Shown here: piece after piece, positions 26,257 through 34,440 of the stretch
Layout of the letters: each line of letters opens with the position of its first letter
How positions within the stretch are numbered: position 1 is the first letter of the stretch
Source of the DNA: Acidaminococcus intestini DSM 21505
GTDB lineage: Bacteria; Bacillota; Negativicutes; Acidaminococcales; Acidaminococcaceae
Length of the DNA: 44,504 nt
Assembly (NCBI RefSeq): GCF_000425045.1
Contig: NZ_AULA01000019.1
Coordinates: 1-44,504, forward strand
Reading direction: 5' to 3'
Notes under the pieces: model-generated
What the model was told of the DNA's origin: nothing
The model's input: only the letters and a program-made list of their open reading frames with translations
Database searches by the model: none
Translations under genes and position numbers: made by a program

Positions 26257-26454
26257 TTACAGCTTAACAACGTTTGCAGCTTGTTCACCGCGGTTGCCTT
26301 CGACAACGTCGAATTCAACAGCCTGGCCTTCTTCCAGGGTCTTGAAGCCTTCGCCCTGAATTGCGGAGAAATGAACGAATACGTCGCCGCCGTCTTCACG
26401 TTCAATAAAGCCATAACCCTTTTCAGCATTAAACCATTTAACTTTGCCAGTCAT
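26257..26454 (-). CDS. Cold-shock-domain protein (CspA family)
   Basis: 65 residues, the single cold-shock domain. Both RNA-binding motifs are visible: KGYGFIE (RNP1, about residues 12-18) and DVFVHFS (RNP2, about 24-30). Such proteins bind single-stranded nucleic acid and melt mRNA structure. Shine-Dalgarno GGAGG precedes the ATG. The predicted promoter (26552-26580) gives a leader of about 90 bases, as is usual for csp genes whose mRNA leader controls expression at low temperature. Confidence 0.96.
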   Translation of the reverse strand: MTGKVKWFNAEKGYGFIEREDGGDVFVHFSAIQGEGFKTLEEGQAVEFDVVEGNRGEQAANVVKL

Positions 26455-26872
26455 CTACTTGGCCTCCTAAAAAATATTGCGAAAAACCACACCAAACGTA
26501 TGTCAAAACTCATTGTCGTAACATTCATTAAGTCCGCTTTTTCTGAGGTTCATTCTATCATACTCCCCACGCTTTTACAAGAAGATTGTCCAGTGATTTT
26601 TTCAAAACAGTTCCCGTACTTCCTATGGTTTCCATGGGCATAAGAGCAATAGGGCATAAAAAAAGCTCCTGTTTTCAGAACTTTCGAAACAATTTTCGTC
26701 TTGTTTATCTGAGACGCAAACGTCCCTCCTTTCATGATGGAGGTGTCCCTCTGTCTTTAAGAATGTTTTCACTGCGCTGATAGCCTCATAGAAGATTGCC
26801 GCTGACGAAAAAGGAACCTGTCCAGTCCCTTTCTTACGGGCAAAAAGGCCGCTCAGATGAGACAAAAAGAAA
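26455..26872. other. Leader and gene-free interval upstream of the cold-shock gene
   Basis: About 420 bases without a supported gene. 26455-26545 is the predicted csp leader. Between 26586 and 26872 two minus-strand open frames exist but have no ribosome site and no recognisable product. A weak stem near 26662-26682 followed by T7 on the minus strand (AGGAGC then TTTTTTT) could terminate an unrecognised small transcript. Confidence 0.45.
26552..26580 (-). promoter_or_regulatory. Promoter of the cold-shock gene
   Basis: On the minus strand, -10 TAGAAT (26552-26557) and -35 TTGTAA (26575-26580), spacer 17. Confidence 0.55.
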
Positions 26873-26909
26873 GACCTCGAAAAAATGCGTAATCCATTTT
26901 CTCGAGATC
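26866..26909 (-). terminator. Terminator after the GIY-YIG gene
   Basis: On the minus strand, stem GATCTCGAGAAAATG / CATTTTTTCGAGGTC (plus 26873-26909) with G-U pairs and loop of seven, followed by TTTCTTTTTG. It closes the TrxR-like, lipoprotein, cyclophilin, GIY-YIG run. Confidence 0.85.
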
Positions 26910-26928
26910 TTGTCAGCCAGAGTGCCGC

Positions 26929-27219
26929 TTAGGGGTTCTTTGCCTTGCAAGCAGAAAGGGGTAGGGAGCCAGCCGCAAAAGTTTTGACAAGGGCTTCCTT
27001 TTCCTTTTTCGTCAGTTTCTTGATAGCGCATTCCCGTTTCAAGGCTTCACTTTTTCCGGGGAGCTCTTCATAGTAAACCATGGAAAGGGCATGGAAAGCA
27101 TGCGTAAACTTGGCTCCTTTTCCTGATACATGGGCCTTCAGCCGTGCTGATAGGTCCGTGGTCCACCCCGTATATAGGGAGCCATTGGCACAGCGAACCA
27201 TGTACACGTAAGCTGCCAT
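26929..27219 (-). CDS. GIY-YIG domain protein (UPF0213/YhbQ-like)
   Basis: 96 residues with the single GIY-YIG nuclease domain in its short YhbQ form. The catalytic strand motif appears as YVYMVRC...GSLYTGWTTD (about residues 4-22), with the Arg in LSARLKAH and the Glu in GKSEALKRE. Proteins of this group have been linked to DNA repair and cleavage, but the cellular role is unsettled. It overlaps the stop of the cyclophilin gene by one base (TAATG), implying coupled translation, and is last in its transcript. Confidence 0.9.
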   Translation of the reverse strand: MAAYVYMVRCANGSLYTGWTTDLSARLKAHVSGKGAKFTHAFHALSMVYYEELPGKSEALKRECAIKKLTKKEKEALVKTFAAGSLPLSACKAKNP

Positions 27220-27686
27220 TATTTCAGGATTTCCACCTTATTCATGACCACGTCTTCAAGCGGACGGTCCTGGAAATCCGTCGGTGTGGACCCGATCTTA
27301 TGGACAATGTCCATGCCTTCCACGATCTTGCCGAAAATGGCGTGATGGCCATCGAGCCACGGCGTTGGCACAAGGGTAATGAAGAACTGGCTGCCGCCTG
27401 TATTGGGCCCAGCATTGGCCATGGAAAGAATGCCTTCCCCGTCATGTTTGAGTCCTGGTCCAAATTCATCGTCGATCTGGTAGCCTGGGCCGCCCATGCC
27501 TGTACCGGTTGGATCTCCGCCCTGGATCATGAAATCATCAATGACCCGGTGGAAAATAACACCGTCATAGAACCCTTTTTCTGCAAGATCAATGAAATTC
27601 TGGGCCGTCTTGGGCGCTTTGTCCTCAAAAAGTTCAGCTGTAAAATCGCCCAAGGTTGTTGAAAATCTAACTTTCTTGTTCATCAT
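27219..27686 (-). CDS. Peptidyl-prolyl cis-trans isomerase (cyclophilin type)
   Basis: 155 residues of the cyclophilin fold. Key residues are visible: [25 protein letters not shown] (about residues 50-74, with catalytic R), [21 protein letters not shown] (F and the W that binds cyclosporin). It accelerates proline isomerisation during folding. There is no signal peptide, so it is cytoplasmic. Two ATGs overlap at the start (27686, 27683). A -10 TATAAT (27698-27703) without a clear -35 sits just upstream, so it may also have its own promoter in addition to read-through from the lipoprotein gene. Confidence 0.95.
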   Translation of the reverse strand: MMNKKVRFSTTLGDFTAELFEDKAPKTAQNFIDLAEKGFYDGVIFHRVIDDFMIQGGDPTGTGMGGPGYQIDDEFGPGLKHDGEGILSMANAGPNTGGSQFFITLVPTPWLDGHHAIFGKIVEGMDIVHKIGSTPTDFQDRPLEDVVMNKVEILK

Positions 27687-27737
27687 GCACCTCTTTGATT
27701 ATATTCTGGGCCGACTCAAAGAGCGGCCAAACTGCTG

Positions 27738-28727
27738 TCAATAATCCCGCACGACAAGGCGGGAAAGATTCAGGGCTTCCCGTCCCGGCTGGGGCTGGGT
27801 TCTTTCGGCGAAGAGGAAAAGCTGTCCCTTATCGTCGACATAGAAGTTATCTTCTTCAAAGGCCGCCTCGCCGCCAAAGGCTTCGACAAGGGCACGTGCC
27901 TTAGCTAGGTTCTCCTTCCCAATAAAATCACTAAGGGTCAGACGGCGGCCGCTTGCAAGATCAAAAGTCATGGCGTACTGGATGTCTGTCACAGCGCTGG
28001 TCATGATGCGTGGGTCGGCGCCTCCCCACAGGGGGGACACGAACGCATAGCGCTCCACTTCCTTCCAGCTAGGACCATCATTGATGGATTTCACACTGTA
28101 AGCCCGGTAGCGGATAGGCGGTCCGGAAAAATAAAAGCTCAGGATGTTCCGCCGGTTATAGGTTACATGGCAGGAAAGATCACTGCCCACAGGTCCCGTC
28201 ACAAAGCGGTACACATCGAGATAACGGCCGATTTCCCGATTGATGGCAAGTGCGACATCAGATGCCACCCCTCCGATAATCTGAGGATAGGTGCTGCGAT
28301 GGACCTTGCTGATTTCTTCAAGGGTTGCCTGCTGACCTGCCTTAAGCGCCGTCTCCGGAATGGTATACCAACCGGTCACGCCATCGCGCGTCGTAACTTT
28401 GGCCCATTCCTTTTTTCCTAAGACACGTTTTCCGTAAATCATGCCTTCACTGCCTTGCGGGACTTCCCGGACGATGGCTGTCGGGCTTTCTTCAGGCAAA
28501 CTGCGGAGATAGCCGCCGGAAAACAGGACCCGTTCCATCTTATGTTCCCGCGTTACAAATTCGATTCGGGCACCATGATCGTTTTCACCGGTTGTCGTGG
28601 TCTTGGTTTCCCGCTGGGTATTTTCAGCAGGCACGACATCGGGAGTCTTTTGATCTTTCTTTTCCCCACTGCAGCCAGCGGTCAGCAGGGCGGCAAGGAT
28701 CAAGGAAAGAAAAGCCGAGCCTTTCAT
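27738..28727 (-). CDS. Lipoprotein with SH3-like and DUF3298/RsiV-like regions
   Basis: 329 residues. A lipoprotein signal peptide ends in LLTAGC (cysteine at residue 19), so it is anchored in the inner or outer membrane facing the periplasm. Residues 80-130 (SPTAIVREVPQGSEGMIYGK, then WAKVTTRDGVTGWY) look like a bacterial SH3 domain. The last 160 residues match the DUF3298/RsiV pattern (TFDLASGRRLTLSDFIG near residue 250). Such lipoproteins may bind cell-wall glycans or peptides; the role is not known. It overlaps the TrxR-like gene upstream by one base (TGATG). Confidence 0.82.
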   Translation of the reverse strand: MKGSAFLSLILAALLTAGCSGEKKDQKTPDVVPAENTQRETKTTTTGENDHGARIEFVTREHKMERVLFSGGYLRSLPEESPTAIVREVPQGSEGMIYGKRVLGKKEWAKVTTRDGVTGWYTIPETALKAGQQATLEEISKVHRSTYPQIIGGVASDVALAINREIGRYLDVYRFVTGPVGSDLSCHVTYNRRNILSFYFSGPPIRYRAYSVKSINDGPSWKEVERYAFVSPLWGGADPRIMTSAVTDIQYAMTFDLASGRRLTLSDFIGKENLAKARALVEAFGGEAAFEEDNFYVDDKGQLFLFAERTQPQPGREALNLSRLVVRDY

Positions 28728-29578
28728 CAGCCCTTTTTCCTCAAGTAATCTGCCGCGCCAAAGACAGCGACAAGACCGTCGCCCGTGGCTTTACTGATCT
28801 GCAGGGGCTGTCCAATGCAGTCACCGGCAGCATAGACACCGGGAATATTCGTTTCCAGACGTTTATTCACCTTGATGGTGTTTCCTTCCATGGCAAGTTC
28901 TGGCAAAAGGCGGGTTACAGGGTCACTTTCCCGAAGGATGAAAAGGCCGTCCATCCGCTGGGCATCATCAGCCTGCAGTACAAGCTCCTGCCCGTCCTTT
29001 GCAACACTCTTGGGGCGGTCCTTCCGTACGGTCACATTGCCCGGAACAGGGCCTTCCACATCAAACGTCACATAGGCTGTCACCTGACTTGCAAGACCTG
29101 CCAAAAATTCCACTTCGTGCCACTGGGCAGGAACGGTACAGATGACGCCAATGGGACGGTTCCGATAAAAGTTCCCGTCGCAGGTCGCGCAGTAACTGAT
29201 TCCTGTCCCCACAAGGTCTGCTTCTCCCATAAGCTGGGCTGAACGGGGAATGCCCAAGGCGAGGATAACAGTCTTTGCCTCGGTTACGCCGCTTGGCGTG
29301 GCAAGATAAAAATGGCCGTCCAGGTTCATGATGCTAAGGATTTTTTCAGATACGATTTCCGTTCCGGCTTTTTTGGCATGGTCCAAGAAGGCTTGCATGA
29401 GCGCCTTGCCTGAAATGTCGGGAAAGCCAAGGTAATTTGTGATATGGGAAGCCTTTTGCAACGCAAGGCCAAAACTGCCCGGATCAAACAGAACAGTCGA
29501 TAAATTGCGGTTTTTCGCCGTGACCGCGGCACTGAGGCCAGCCGGTCCGCCGCCAACGATAGCAAGATCATAAATCAT
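28727..29578 (-). CDS. Thioredoxin-reductase-like flavoprotein lacking the NADPH motif
   Basis: 283 residues from the ATG at 29578 (AAGGAGAA upstream); the frame is open 97 codons further up but crosses the promoter. The FAD motif is GGGPAGLSAA (residue 9 on), the redox pair is C130-A-T-C133 and the second FAD motif is VYAAGDCIG near residue 250. After the CATC the canonical GGGDSA pyridine-nucleotide loop is replaced by VICTVPAQWHEVEF, and the HRR motif that binds the NADPH phosphate is absent. This pattern matches ferredoxin-dependent flavin thioredoxin reductases of clostridia. It overlaps the lipoprotein gene by one base. Confidence 0.88.
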   Translation of the reverse strand: MIYDLAIVGGGPAGLSAAVTAKNRNLSTVLFDPGSFGLALQKASHITNYLGFPDISGKALMQAFLDHAKKAGTEIVSEKILSIMNLDGHFYLATPSGVTEAKTVILALGIPRSAQLMGEADLVGTGISYCATCDGNFYRNRPIGVICTVPAQWHEVEFLAGLASQVTAYVTFDVEGPVPGNVTVRKDRPKSVAKDGQELVLQADDAQRMDGLFILRESDPVTRLLPELAMEGNTIKVNKRLETNIPGVYAAGDCIGQPLQISKATGDGLVAVFGAADYLRKKG

Positions 29579-29663
29579 AGGGATTCTCCTTGGGTTGTGC
29601 GAGTTGGATCTGCAGGAGCTGAAACTGCCTGCATCGCTTTTCATTATATCATATGGAGGGGAC

Positions 29664-29692
29664 AGAAAAATAGGCCGCCCAGAGGGCAGCCT
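29664..29692 (-). terminator. Terminator of the M23 peptidase gene
   Basis: On the minus strand, stem AGGCTGCCC / GGGCGGCCT (plus 29672-29692) with loop TCT, followed by ATTTTTC. Confidence 0.85.
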
Positions 29693-29702
29693 AAAAAAAC
29701 GC

Positions 29703-30665
29703 TTATGAACGGGTCCTGGGCGGTACGGCAAACTGCAGGGGATTTTCCGTCTGCCCGTTTTCCCGGACTTCAAAATGCAGATGCGGGCCTGTACTGTAGC
29801 CGCTGCTGCCCACGTAGCCAATGACCTGTCCGCGGGACACCTGCTGCCCCACTGTAACGGCAAGGGCACTCATGTGGCCATAGGCTGTCGACATCCCGGA
29901 CCCATGGTCAATACTGATAAAACGCCCGTAGCCGCCATTGAGTCCGGCCGCTGTCACGGTGCCTGCCGCGGCAGCCTTTACAGGTGCGCCAAAGTCCGCT
30001 GCAATATCAAGACCGGAATGGTACTCGGAGCCACCGCCAAAGGGATCGGCCCGCAGCCCATAAAAGGAACTGATTTCTCCGCCGTCAAGGGGCCAGCCAT
30101 AGGTCCCGTCACCCGTACTTGAAAGGGCAAGAAGCATATTGGTGAGGTTTTCTTTTTTGTAGGCAAGGCGTTTCCAGTTGATTTCGTCCTGTACTTCAAG
30201 GACCTGGAGCTGATCGTCCGTTGAGGGGCCGCCTTTGCCTCCCTGGTCCAGTTCCTGGGACTTTTGGTCCACCGATTCTTCGCCAATCTTCACGCCGTCT
30301 GCTTTCAGTTTTTCTCGGACAGCCGCTTCCAATTTAGCCACTTGGGAAAGTTCCCGCTGAAGTTTTTCATTGTTATCCATAAGCTTGGCCAGGCGTTCCG
30401 TATAGACCCCGTAATCGGCCCGGTAATGCTGGAGTTCTTCCTGTTCGGCCCAGGCCCGGGAAAGCAGGCCTGCACAGACGGCAAGGGCGACTGCACAAAA
30501 GGCGGTGCTTAAGGCGGCAAGCGTCACCAGCTTGGGTCCCACTGAAAGCTGGTGACGCTTTCCCTGCCGGTCCTGCCAAGTAAACGCCCCATGGATGTCG
30601 CCCCATCCCGGGAGGTGATCAATCAGCTGCTTTCCTTTTTCTTTTATTGCATGTTTATCCATCAT
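29703..30665 (-). CDS. Membrane-anchored M23-family metallopeptidase
   Basis: 320 residues; a second ATG follows directly at 30662. A membrane helix (about 45-70) comes after a basic cytoplasmic start, then a coiled-coil (about 78-125 and 155-175), then the LytM/M23 domain (about 195-310). Zinc ligands are visible as HSGLD (H and D) and HLHFE (H-x-H), so the active site looks intact. Proteins of this design are division or elongation-associated peptidoglycan endopeptidases, or activators of amidases when the site is degenerate, which it is not. Promoter at 30708-30736. Confidence 0.93.
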   Translation of the reverse strand: MMDKHAIKEKGKQLIDHLPGWGDIHGAFTWQDRQGKRHQLSVGPKLVTLAALSTAFCAVALAVCAGLLSRAWAEQEELQHYRADYGVYTERLAKLMDNNEKLQRELSQVAKLEAAVREKLKADGVKIGEESVDQKSQELDQGGKGGPSTDDQLQVLEVQDEINWKRLAYKKENLTNMLLALSSTGDGTYGWPLDGGEISSFYGLRADPFGGGSEYHSGLDIAADFGAPVKAAAAGTVTAAGLNGGYGRFISIDHGSGMSTAYGHMSALAVTVGQQVSRGQVIGYVGSSGYSTGPHLHFEVRENGQTENPLQFAVPPRTRS

Positions 30666-30707
30666 GGCTCTTTGCCCTACGCTTCTTTCATTGAAATTTC
30701 GTAATGT

Positions 30708-30736
30708 TTTATATCATAAACCTTTCCAAAAGACAA
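30708..30736 (-). promoter_or_regulatory. Promoter of the M23 peptidase gene
   Basis: On the minus strand, -10 TATAAA (30708-30713) and -35 TTGTCT (30731-30736), spacer 17. Confidence 0.5.
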
Positions 30737-30756
30737 GGGTTGCCCCAAAATTATCA

Positions 30757-30846
30757 CAAAAAAAGCTCCCGGTCGGCGATTTTCGCACTGCGTACAGATG
30801 AAAAACGCTGACCAAGGGTCCTTAGGGAAAGGATCTGGGAGGCATT
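30757..30846 (-). terminator. Multi-stem RNA structure ending in T7 after the LysR gene
   Basis: Starting at the base after the LysR stop, the minus strand can fold into three helices: outer CTCCC/GGGAG, a hairpin TCCTT-tccct-AAGGA, and a long stem GGTCAGCGTTTTTC / GAAAATCGCCGACC with a 15-base loop. The outer helix ends in TTTTTTTG (plus 30757-30763), as a rho-independent terminator should. It is larger and more branched than the other terminators here. Confidence 0.6.
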
Positions 30847-31752
30847 TTATGTACTTTCTCCGAGCGATGGATTTTTCGATTTGAAATGTGCTTCCGTAAA
30901 GTTGATGAAACGTCGGATCTTCAAATCACGATAAGCTTCCTGCGTCCAGATCAAATAGACTTCCCCCCACACTGGACTGCCTTTTTCATCATGGATTTCA
31001 ACTTCTTTGACCTGTTGGCGATTGACTTTCCAATCTTCGCCAAAAATCAACGTGCAAGCACTGCCACTTTCCACCATGCTGACGGCAAGTTCCACATGAG
31101 AGGTTTCCTCGATGTCCTTATGTTGTTCAGGAAATACGTAGGATAAGCCCTCATGGATCAAATTCTTGGCATAAGTACTGTGGTAACCGATGACGCAGGG
31201 CAACGCAGCCGCCCCATCTACAGAAAGATGCCGGGGCATAAGGAGATACAGCTTTTCCGCAAAGATCCGCCGGCCCCCACTGTGGGCTTCATGGCAATCA
31301 AAGCAAACAGCGACATCAACGCTACCTTCATTGAGCTTTTTGATATTGGAATCCCATGAGCCCAAGATTGGATGGACGCTTAGTTCATCACAGGCCTTAC
31401 TGTAGGCACTGACCAGATCGGAAAGATTGAGCCGGGCAAAGGAATTGGTAATCCCAAAGCGGAGCAGCTGCTGGCCTCTCCCCTTCTTATGGCAGCGTTG
31501 CAGGCGAAAACGTTTCCTCAGGGCATCCATCCCTTCAAGGACCGTAAGGGACAGATGGGCCAGCGCGTCCCCACTGGGCGTAAAAATAACACCTTTGCTG
31601 GTCCGTTTGACCACCTTGATGTCCCATTCCGCTTCAATGCGTTGGAGGCGTTTACTCACGGCCGACTGCGTCATATATAGACTTTCGGCAGTCTTGTTGA
31701 GACTCTTTTTTTCATGGAGCAGCTTCATGAGCAGCCAATCAATATTATCCAC
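30847..31752 (-). CDS. LysR-family transcriptional regulator
   Basis: 301 residues from a GTG start (31752) with AAAGGTGG upstream. The N-terminal helix-turn-helix is clear: LMKLLHEKKSLNKTAESLYMTQSAVSKRLQRIE (cut here by residue numbering: about 8-40). A linker helix follows, then a periplasmic-binding-like effector domain with FGITNSFARL near residue 98. It lies downstream of the permease and OmpM genes on the same strand, with the hydrolase at the head of the run. The dyad upstream of the hydrolase (35412-35428) suits a LysR regulator. The inducer is unknown. Confidence 0.93.
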   Translation of the reverse strand: MDNIDWLLMKLLHEKKSLNKTAESLYMTQSAVSKRLQRIEAEWDIKVVKRTSKGVIFTPSGDALAHLSLTVLEGMDALRKRFRLQRCHKKGRGQQLLRFGITNSFARLNLSDLVSAYSKACDELSVHPILGSWDSNIKKLNEGSVDVAVCFDCHEAHSGGRRIFAEKLYLLMPRHLSVDGAAALPCVIGYHSTYAKNLIHEGLSYVFPEQHKDIEETSHVELAVSMVESGSACTLIFGEDWKVNRQQVKEVEIHDEKGSPVWGEVYLIWTQEAYRDLKIRRFINFTEAHFKSKNPSLGEST

Positions 31753-31793
31753 AAAAAGCCACCTTTCATTGAGTTCCTTTTCTGCGTATGCGT

Positions 31794-31829
31794 CAAAAAG
31801 CCAAGGCCCTTCAGGGTCTTTTCATGGCT
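31794..31829 (-). terminator. Terminator of the OmpM gene
   Basis: On the minus strand, outer stem AGCCA / TGGCT with inner ACCCT-gaa-GGG pairing (plus 31799-31829), followed by TTTTTGACG. The TTGACG just after the hairpin (plus 31789-31794) could be the -35 of the LysR gene. Confidence 0.65.
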
Positions 31830-31847
31830 GCACTTATCCAGGCACTG

Positions 31848-33092
31848 TCAGAAAGAAATATTCAGCATGGACCAAAGGGTCCGTGAATGCTTACCAGTTT
31901 TCTTGCCTTTAAGATCATACCACTCAACATCGGCAACCATATTGGGAGCAAGGGTCACGTTCCCGCCTACGACATATCCCTTATAGCCTTCCAGCGGGAA
32001 GGACTTGGTATCACCATACATCGGATGACTGATGACGGTTGCGGCACCTTGATTGAAGTATTGCGTAAAAAGCCCCCAAGATCCCGTTTTTTTCTTATCT
32101 GAGGCCCCGTAGCGCAGGCTGTAAACCGTACCCCAGTCACTTCCGCCGTAGGCGTCCACAACATCATTGTCTCCCTGCAGGTACATGGCGCCCACCTTGA
32201 GTTTTCCCAGTTTATAGTTGGTCCCGACGGACCAGATTTTATCATCGCTCCCCTGTTTTCCCATGTTCATGACATCTTTTGCCTTGACATAGTTGATTTC
32301 CCCGTCAAAGCGGCCCCATTCGCCGCCCAGGGCAGCCCGGGCGTAGCGACCAGCAGCCGAAATTCCCGTCGAACCCGGAGCCGAACTGACATCTGCACTT
32401 GCCATTTTACCATAGGCGCCGACAAGATAAGAAGCATGGCCCAAATTAACCCCCAGTTTAATGCCGTCAACACGGTTATCATAGATATTGCTTTCTGCAA
32501 ACGCGTCATTATAGCGTCCTGCCGTGACCTTGACCGTGCCAATCCGTCCCTGTAGATAGGCGCGCTGGAAAACCGTATCACTGTCCCCCGATTCATTCTT
32601 GCCTTGAAGAAAATACTGCTGATTCTGGATCATGGAAACAAATTGCAGGGTATCATTCACTTCGCCGGTAAGATATAGCCGCGTACGAAGTTTGGCATCA
32701 CTGTCTTCATGGAATTTCCCACTGCGCTCACGATAATTGAGACGGATCCGCCCCGTAATCTTGACCCGATTGGCCTGCTTTTCAAGGGCGGCAACCCGTA
32801 CACCAAGTTGGTCCAGTTCCTCCGCAAATTCAGCGACAAGTCGATCATCCGCCCCAATGGCCCCTTTGGCAAGGGCCTTTGCCACGATCTGTGCCATTTC
32901 ATAACGGGTCATGGTGCGCTCCCCCGCAAACGTACTATCAGGGTATGCCTCAAGGATGCCGGAACCTGAAAGTTGCGCAAAGGACGCATAGGCCCAATGG
33001 CCTTGCGGTACGTCCGAAAAAGGATTCGCCGCAAAGGCAAGGGAAGAAATCCCCATGGCAGCAGCCACCATCATCACTGTTTTTTTCATCAT
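31848..33092 (-). CDS. SLH-domain outer-membrane porin (OmpM type)
   Basis: About 414 residues. The start is the paired ATG at 33092/33089 with AAGGAG upstream; the 23 codons before it have no ribosome site. A signal peptide (MKKTVMMVAAAMGISSLAFA) is followed by one SLH domain (NPFSDVPQGHWAYASFAQL to about residue 75), a short coiled-coil (about 85-115) and a barrel of about 16 strands ending in WSMLNISF with terminal phenylalanine. In Negativicutes these proteins tether the outer membrane by the SLH domain binding polyamine-modified peptidoglycan and also act as porins. It follows the split permease with a gap of 38 bases. Confidence 0.93.
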   Translation of the reverse strand: MMKKTVMMVAAAMGISSLAFAANPFSDVPQGHWAYASFAQLSGSGILEAYPDSTFAGERTMTRYEMAQIVAKALAKGAIGADDRLVAEFAEELDQLGVRVAALEKQANRVKITGRIRLNYRERSGKFHEDSDAKLRTRLYLTGEVNDTLQFVSMIQNQQYFLQGKNESGDSDTVFQRAYLQGRIGTVKVTAGRYNDAFAESNIYDNRVDGIKLGVNLGHASYLVGAYGKMASADVSSAPGSTGISAAGRYARAALGGEWGRFDGEINYVKAKDVMNMGKQGSDDKIWSVGTNYKLGKLKVGAMYLQGDNDVVDAYGGSDWGTVYSLRYGASDKKKTGSWGLFTQYFNQGAATVISHPMYGDTKSFPLEGYKGYVVGGNVTLAPNMVADVEWYDLKGKKTGKHSRTLWSMLNISF

Positions 33093-33130
33093 AATCACTC
33101 CTTCCAAATTTGGGTTAGTGTCCTCTATCC

Positions 33131-33727
33131 TCATAAAATGGGATACAACGTCATGATCCACCCCACCGACACAACGCAGGCAATTACGGAATAAAGCAGG
33201 CCCTGCTTGATCATGGAAGTCTGGTCATAGCCGCCGCATTCCATGATATAAGGAACCGCGGAAGTGGCCATCGGCGTCATAAAGGCAGAAAGGCAGGCGG
33301 CTTGAATAAGGATCATCAGCCCGACGGGATTCCCGCCGATATACGCACAAGTGGCAATGGCAATGGGATGAAAAATCAGCATTGTCCCACGATTGGACAT
33401 AAACTGCGTCATGATGAAGGGAATCAGGAAGAAAATGAATCCCACCGCATAGGAGTTCCCGTCAACGAGCTTCACAAGGGCCGCAATATGGCCGCCTATG
33501 AATTCACCGGCACCCGTTACACTAAGCGCCCCGGCCATAGCCTGGGAACCCACAATCAAAAGGAGCATGCTAATAGGAATAGAGCCCGACGCCTCTTTAG
33601 GTTTGAGGACTTTGCAGATGACCATCAAAAGAGCCCCCGCCACGCAAACTTCCCAATTTTGAAGGCCCAGCTTTTTAGCAAACATCAAGGCGATGGCATC
33701 TCCAAAGAAAATGACGATGGCAGCCAT
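33131..33727 (-). CDS. SLC13/CitT-like permease, C-terminal half (frame shifted)
   Basis: 198 residues from the first ATG, but the frame is open upstream to the A7 tract at 33763-33769 and this ATG has no Shine-Dalgarno, so it is probably not an independent start. About six membrane helices are visible. SNRGTMLIFHPIAIA and the following SAFMTPMATSAVPYIM resemble the second substrate-binding hairpin of divalent-anion/Na+ symporters. Joined to the gene at 33742 by a minus-one step it gives one permease of about 438 residues. Function of the separate half is doubtful. It ends 38 bases before ompM. Confidence 0.8.
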   Translation of the reverse strand: MAAIVIFFGDAIALMFAKKLGLQNWEVCVAGALLMVICKVLKPKEASGSIPISMLLLIVGSQAMAGALSVTGAGEFIGGHIAALVKLVDGNSYAVGFIFFLIPFIMTQFMSNRGTMLIFHPIAIATCAYIGGNPVGLMILIQAACLSAFMTPMATSAVPYIMECGGYDQTSMIKQGLLYSVIACVVSVGWIMTLYPIL

Positions 33728-33741
33728 TTCCGAAAAAGTAC

Positions 33742-34419
33742 TCAGCGGTGCATGATCTTTTGTTTTTTTGTTTCAAGGCTGGTTGGAAGGATGGGCTCGT
33801 CCGGAGAAAACCGCAAGGCAAAGAAACTGAAATAAACAATGGCAATGATCAGCATCGGCAGTCGGCCCATCATAGGATCGAGGAAGCCGACCATATGCTG
33901 CGTATAGCCATAACTTTCAATGTAGCCGTTCAGTTCGCCTGCTACGGTCGCACCTGCACCAAGGGGCAGGGTACAGCAAGTGCAGATAGTGGCCACGCCC
34001 ACGGGAAAAATGACCTTACTGGGACTGATTCCCATGCTTTCCGCAGAAGCAATGAGCATGGGGGCCACAATCCCAAAGACAACGACAGGACTTTGGATGA
34101 ACTGGCTGAGAAGAACCCCGATGAGCACGTATCCCAGCATCATCTTCTTGACACTGCCCTGTGCCAAACGGGAAATCCCATCAGCCAGCCGCGCGCAAAA
34201 CGCGGTCCGGTTGAATCCGGCGGCTACGACGCACATTCCCGCAATCATGATGACATTGGAATTGGAATAGTATCCCAGTGCCTGCTTTGCACTCAGACAT
34301 CCTGTAAGCGTCAGGGCAATCAAAGAAATCTGGGAAATCGTTGCAATACTATACAACCCGCTGCAGTAGCCAATTACGGTCACCGCAAAAATAAGAAGAC
34401 AGACGGCTAATTGATCCAT
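33742..34419 (-). CDS. SLC13/CitT-like permease, N-terminal half (frame shifted)
   Basis: 225 residues starting at a good ATG with AAAGGAGG. About six membrane helices are visible, and the hairpin PVVVFGIVAPMLIASAESMG followed by ATICTCCTLPLGAGATVAGE resembles the first half of SLC13/DASS-type anion transporters. The frame ends soon after a run of seven A (33763-33769) in what should be the cytoplasmic linker between halves. A one-base step back at A AAA AAA continues in the frame of the 33131-33727 gene. It follows the hydrolase gene by 21 bases. The substrate (a carboxylate or similar anion) is inferred only from the family. Confidence 0.82.
   Translation of the reverse strand: MDQLAVCLLIFAVTVIGYCSGLYSIATISQISLIALTLTGCLSAKQALGYYSNSNVIMIAGMCVVAAGFNRTAFCARLADGISRLAQGSVKKMMLGYVLIGVLLSQFIQSPVVVFGIVAPMLIASAESMGISPSKVIFPVGVATICTCCTLPLGAGATVAGELNGYIESYGYTQHMVGFLDPMMGRLPMLIIAIVYFSFFALRFSPDEPILPTSLETKKQKIMHR
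33763..33769 (-). other. A7 slip site joining the two permease halves
   Basis: On the minus strand the codons ACA AAA AAA CAA contain A AAA AAA C. A minus-one shift here reads AAA AAA ACA AAA GAT CAT and continues without a stop into the C-terminal half. Confidence 0.75.
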
Positions 34420-34440
34420 ATTACTTTCCTCCTTTGATCC

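Noticed and set aside
26550-26865. Minus-strand frames of 61 and 80 residues upstream of csp
   Set aside because: No ribosome site at the ATGs, odd composition, and they overlap the csp promoter region.
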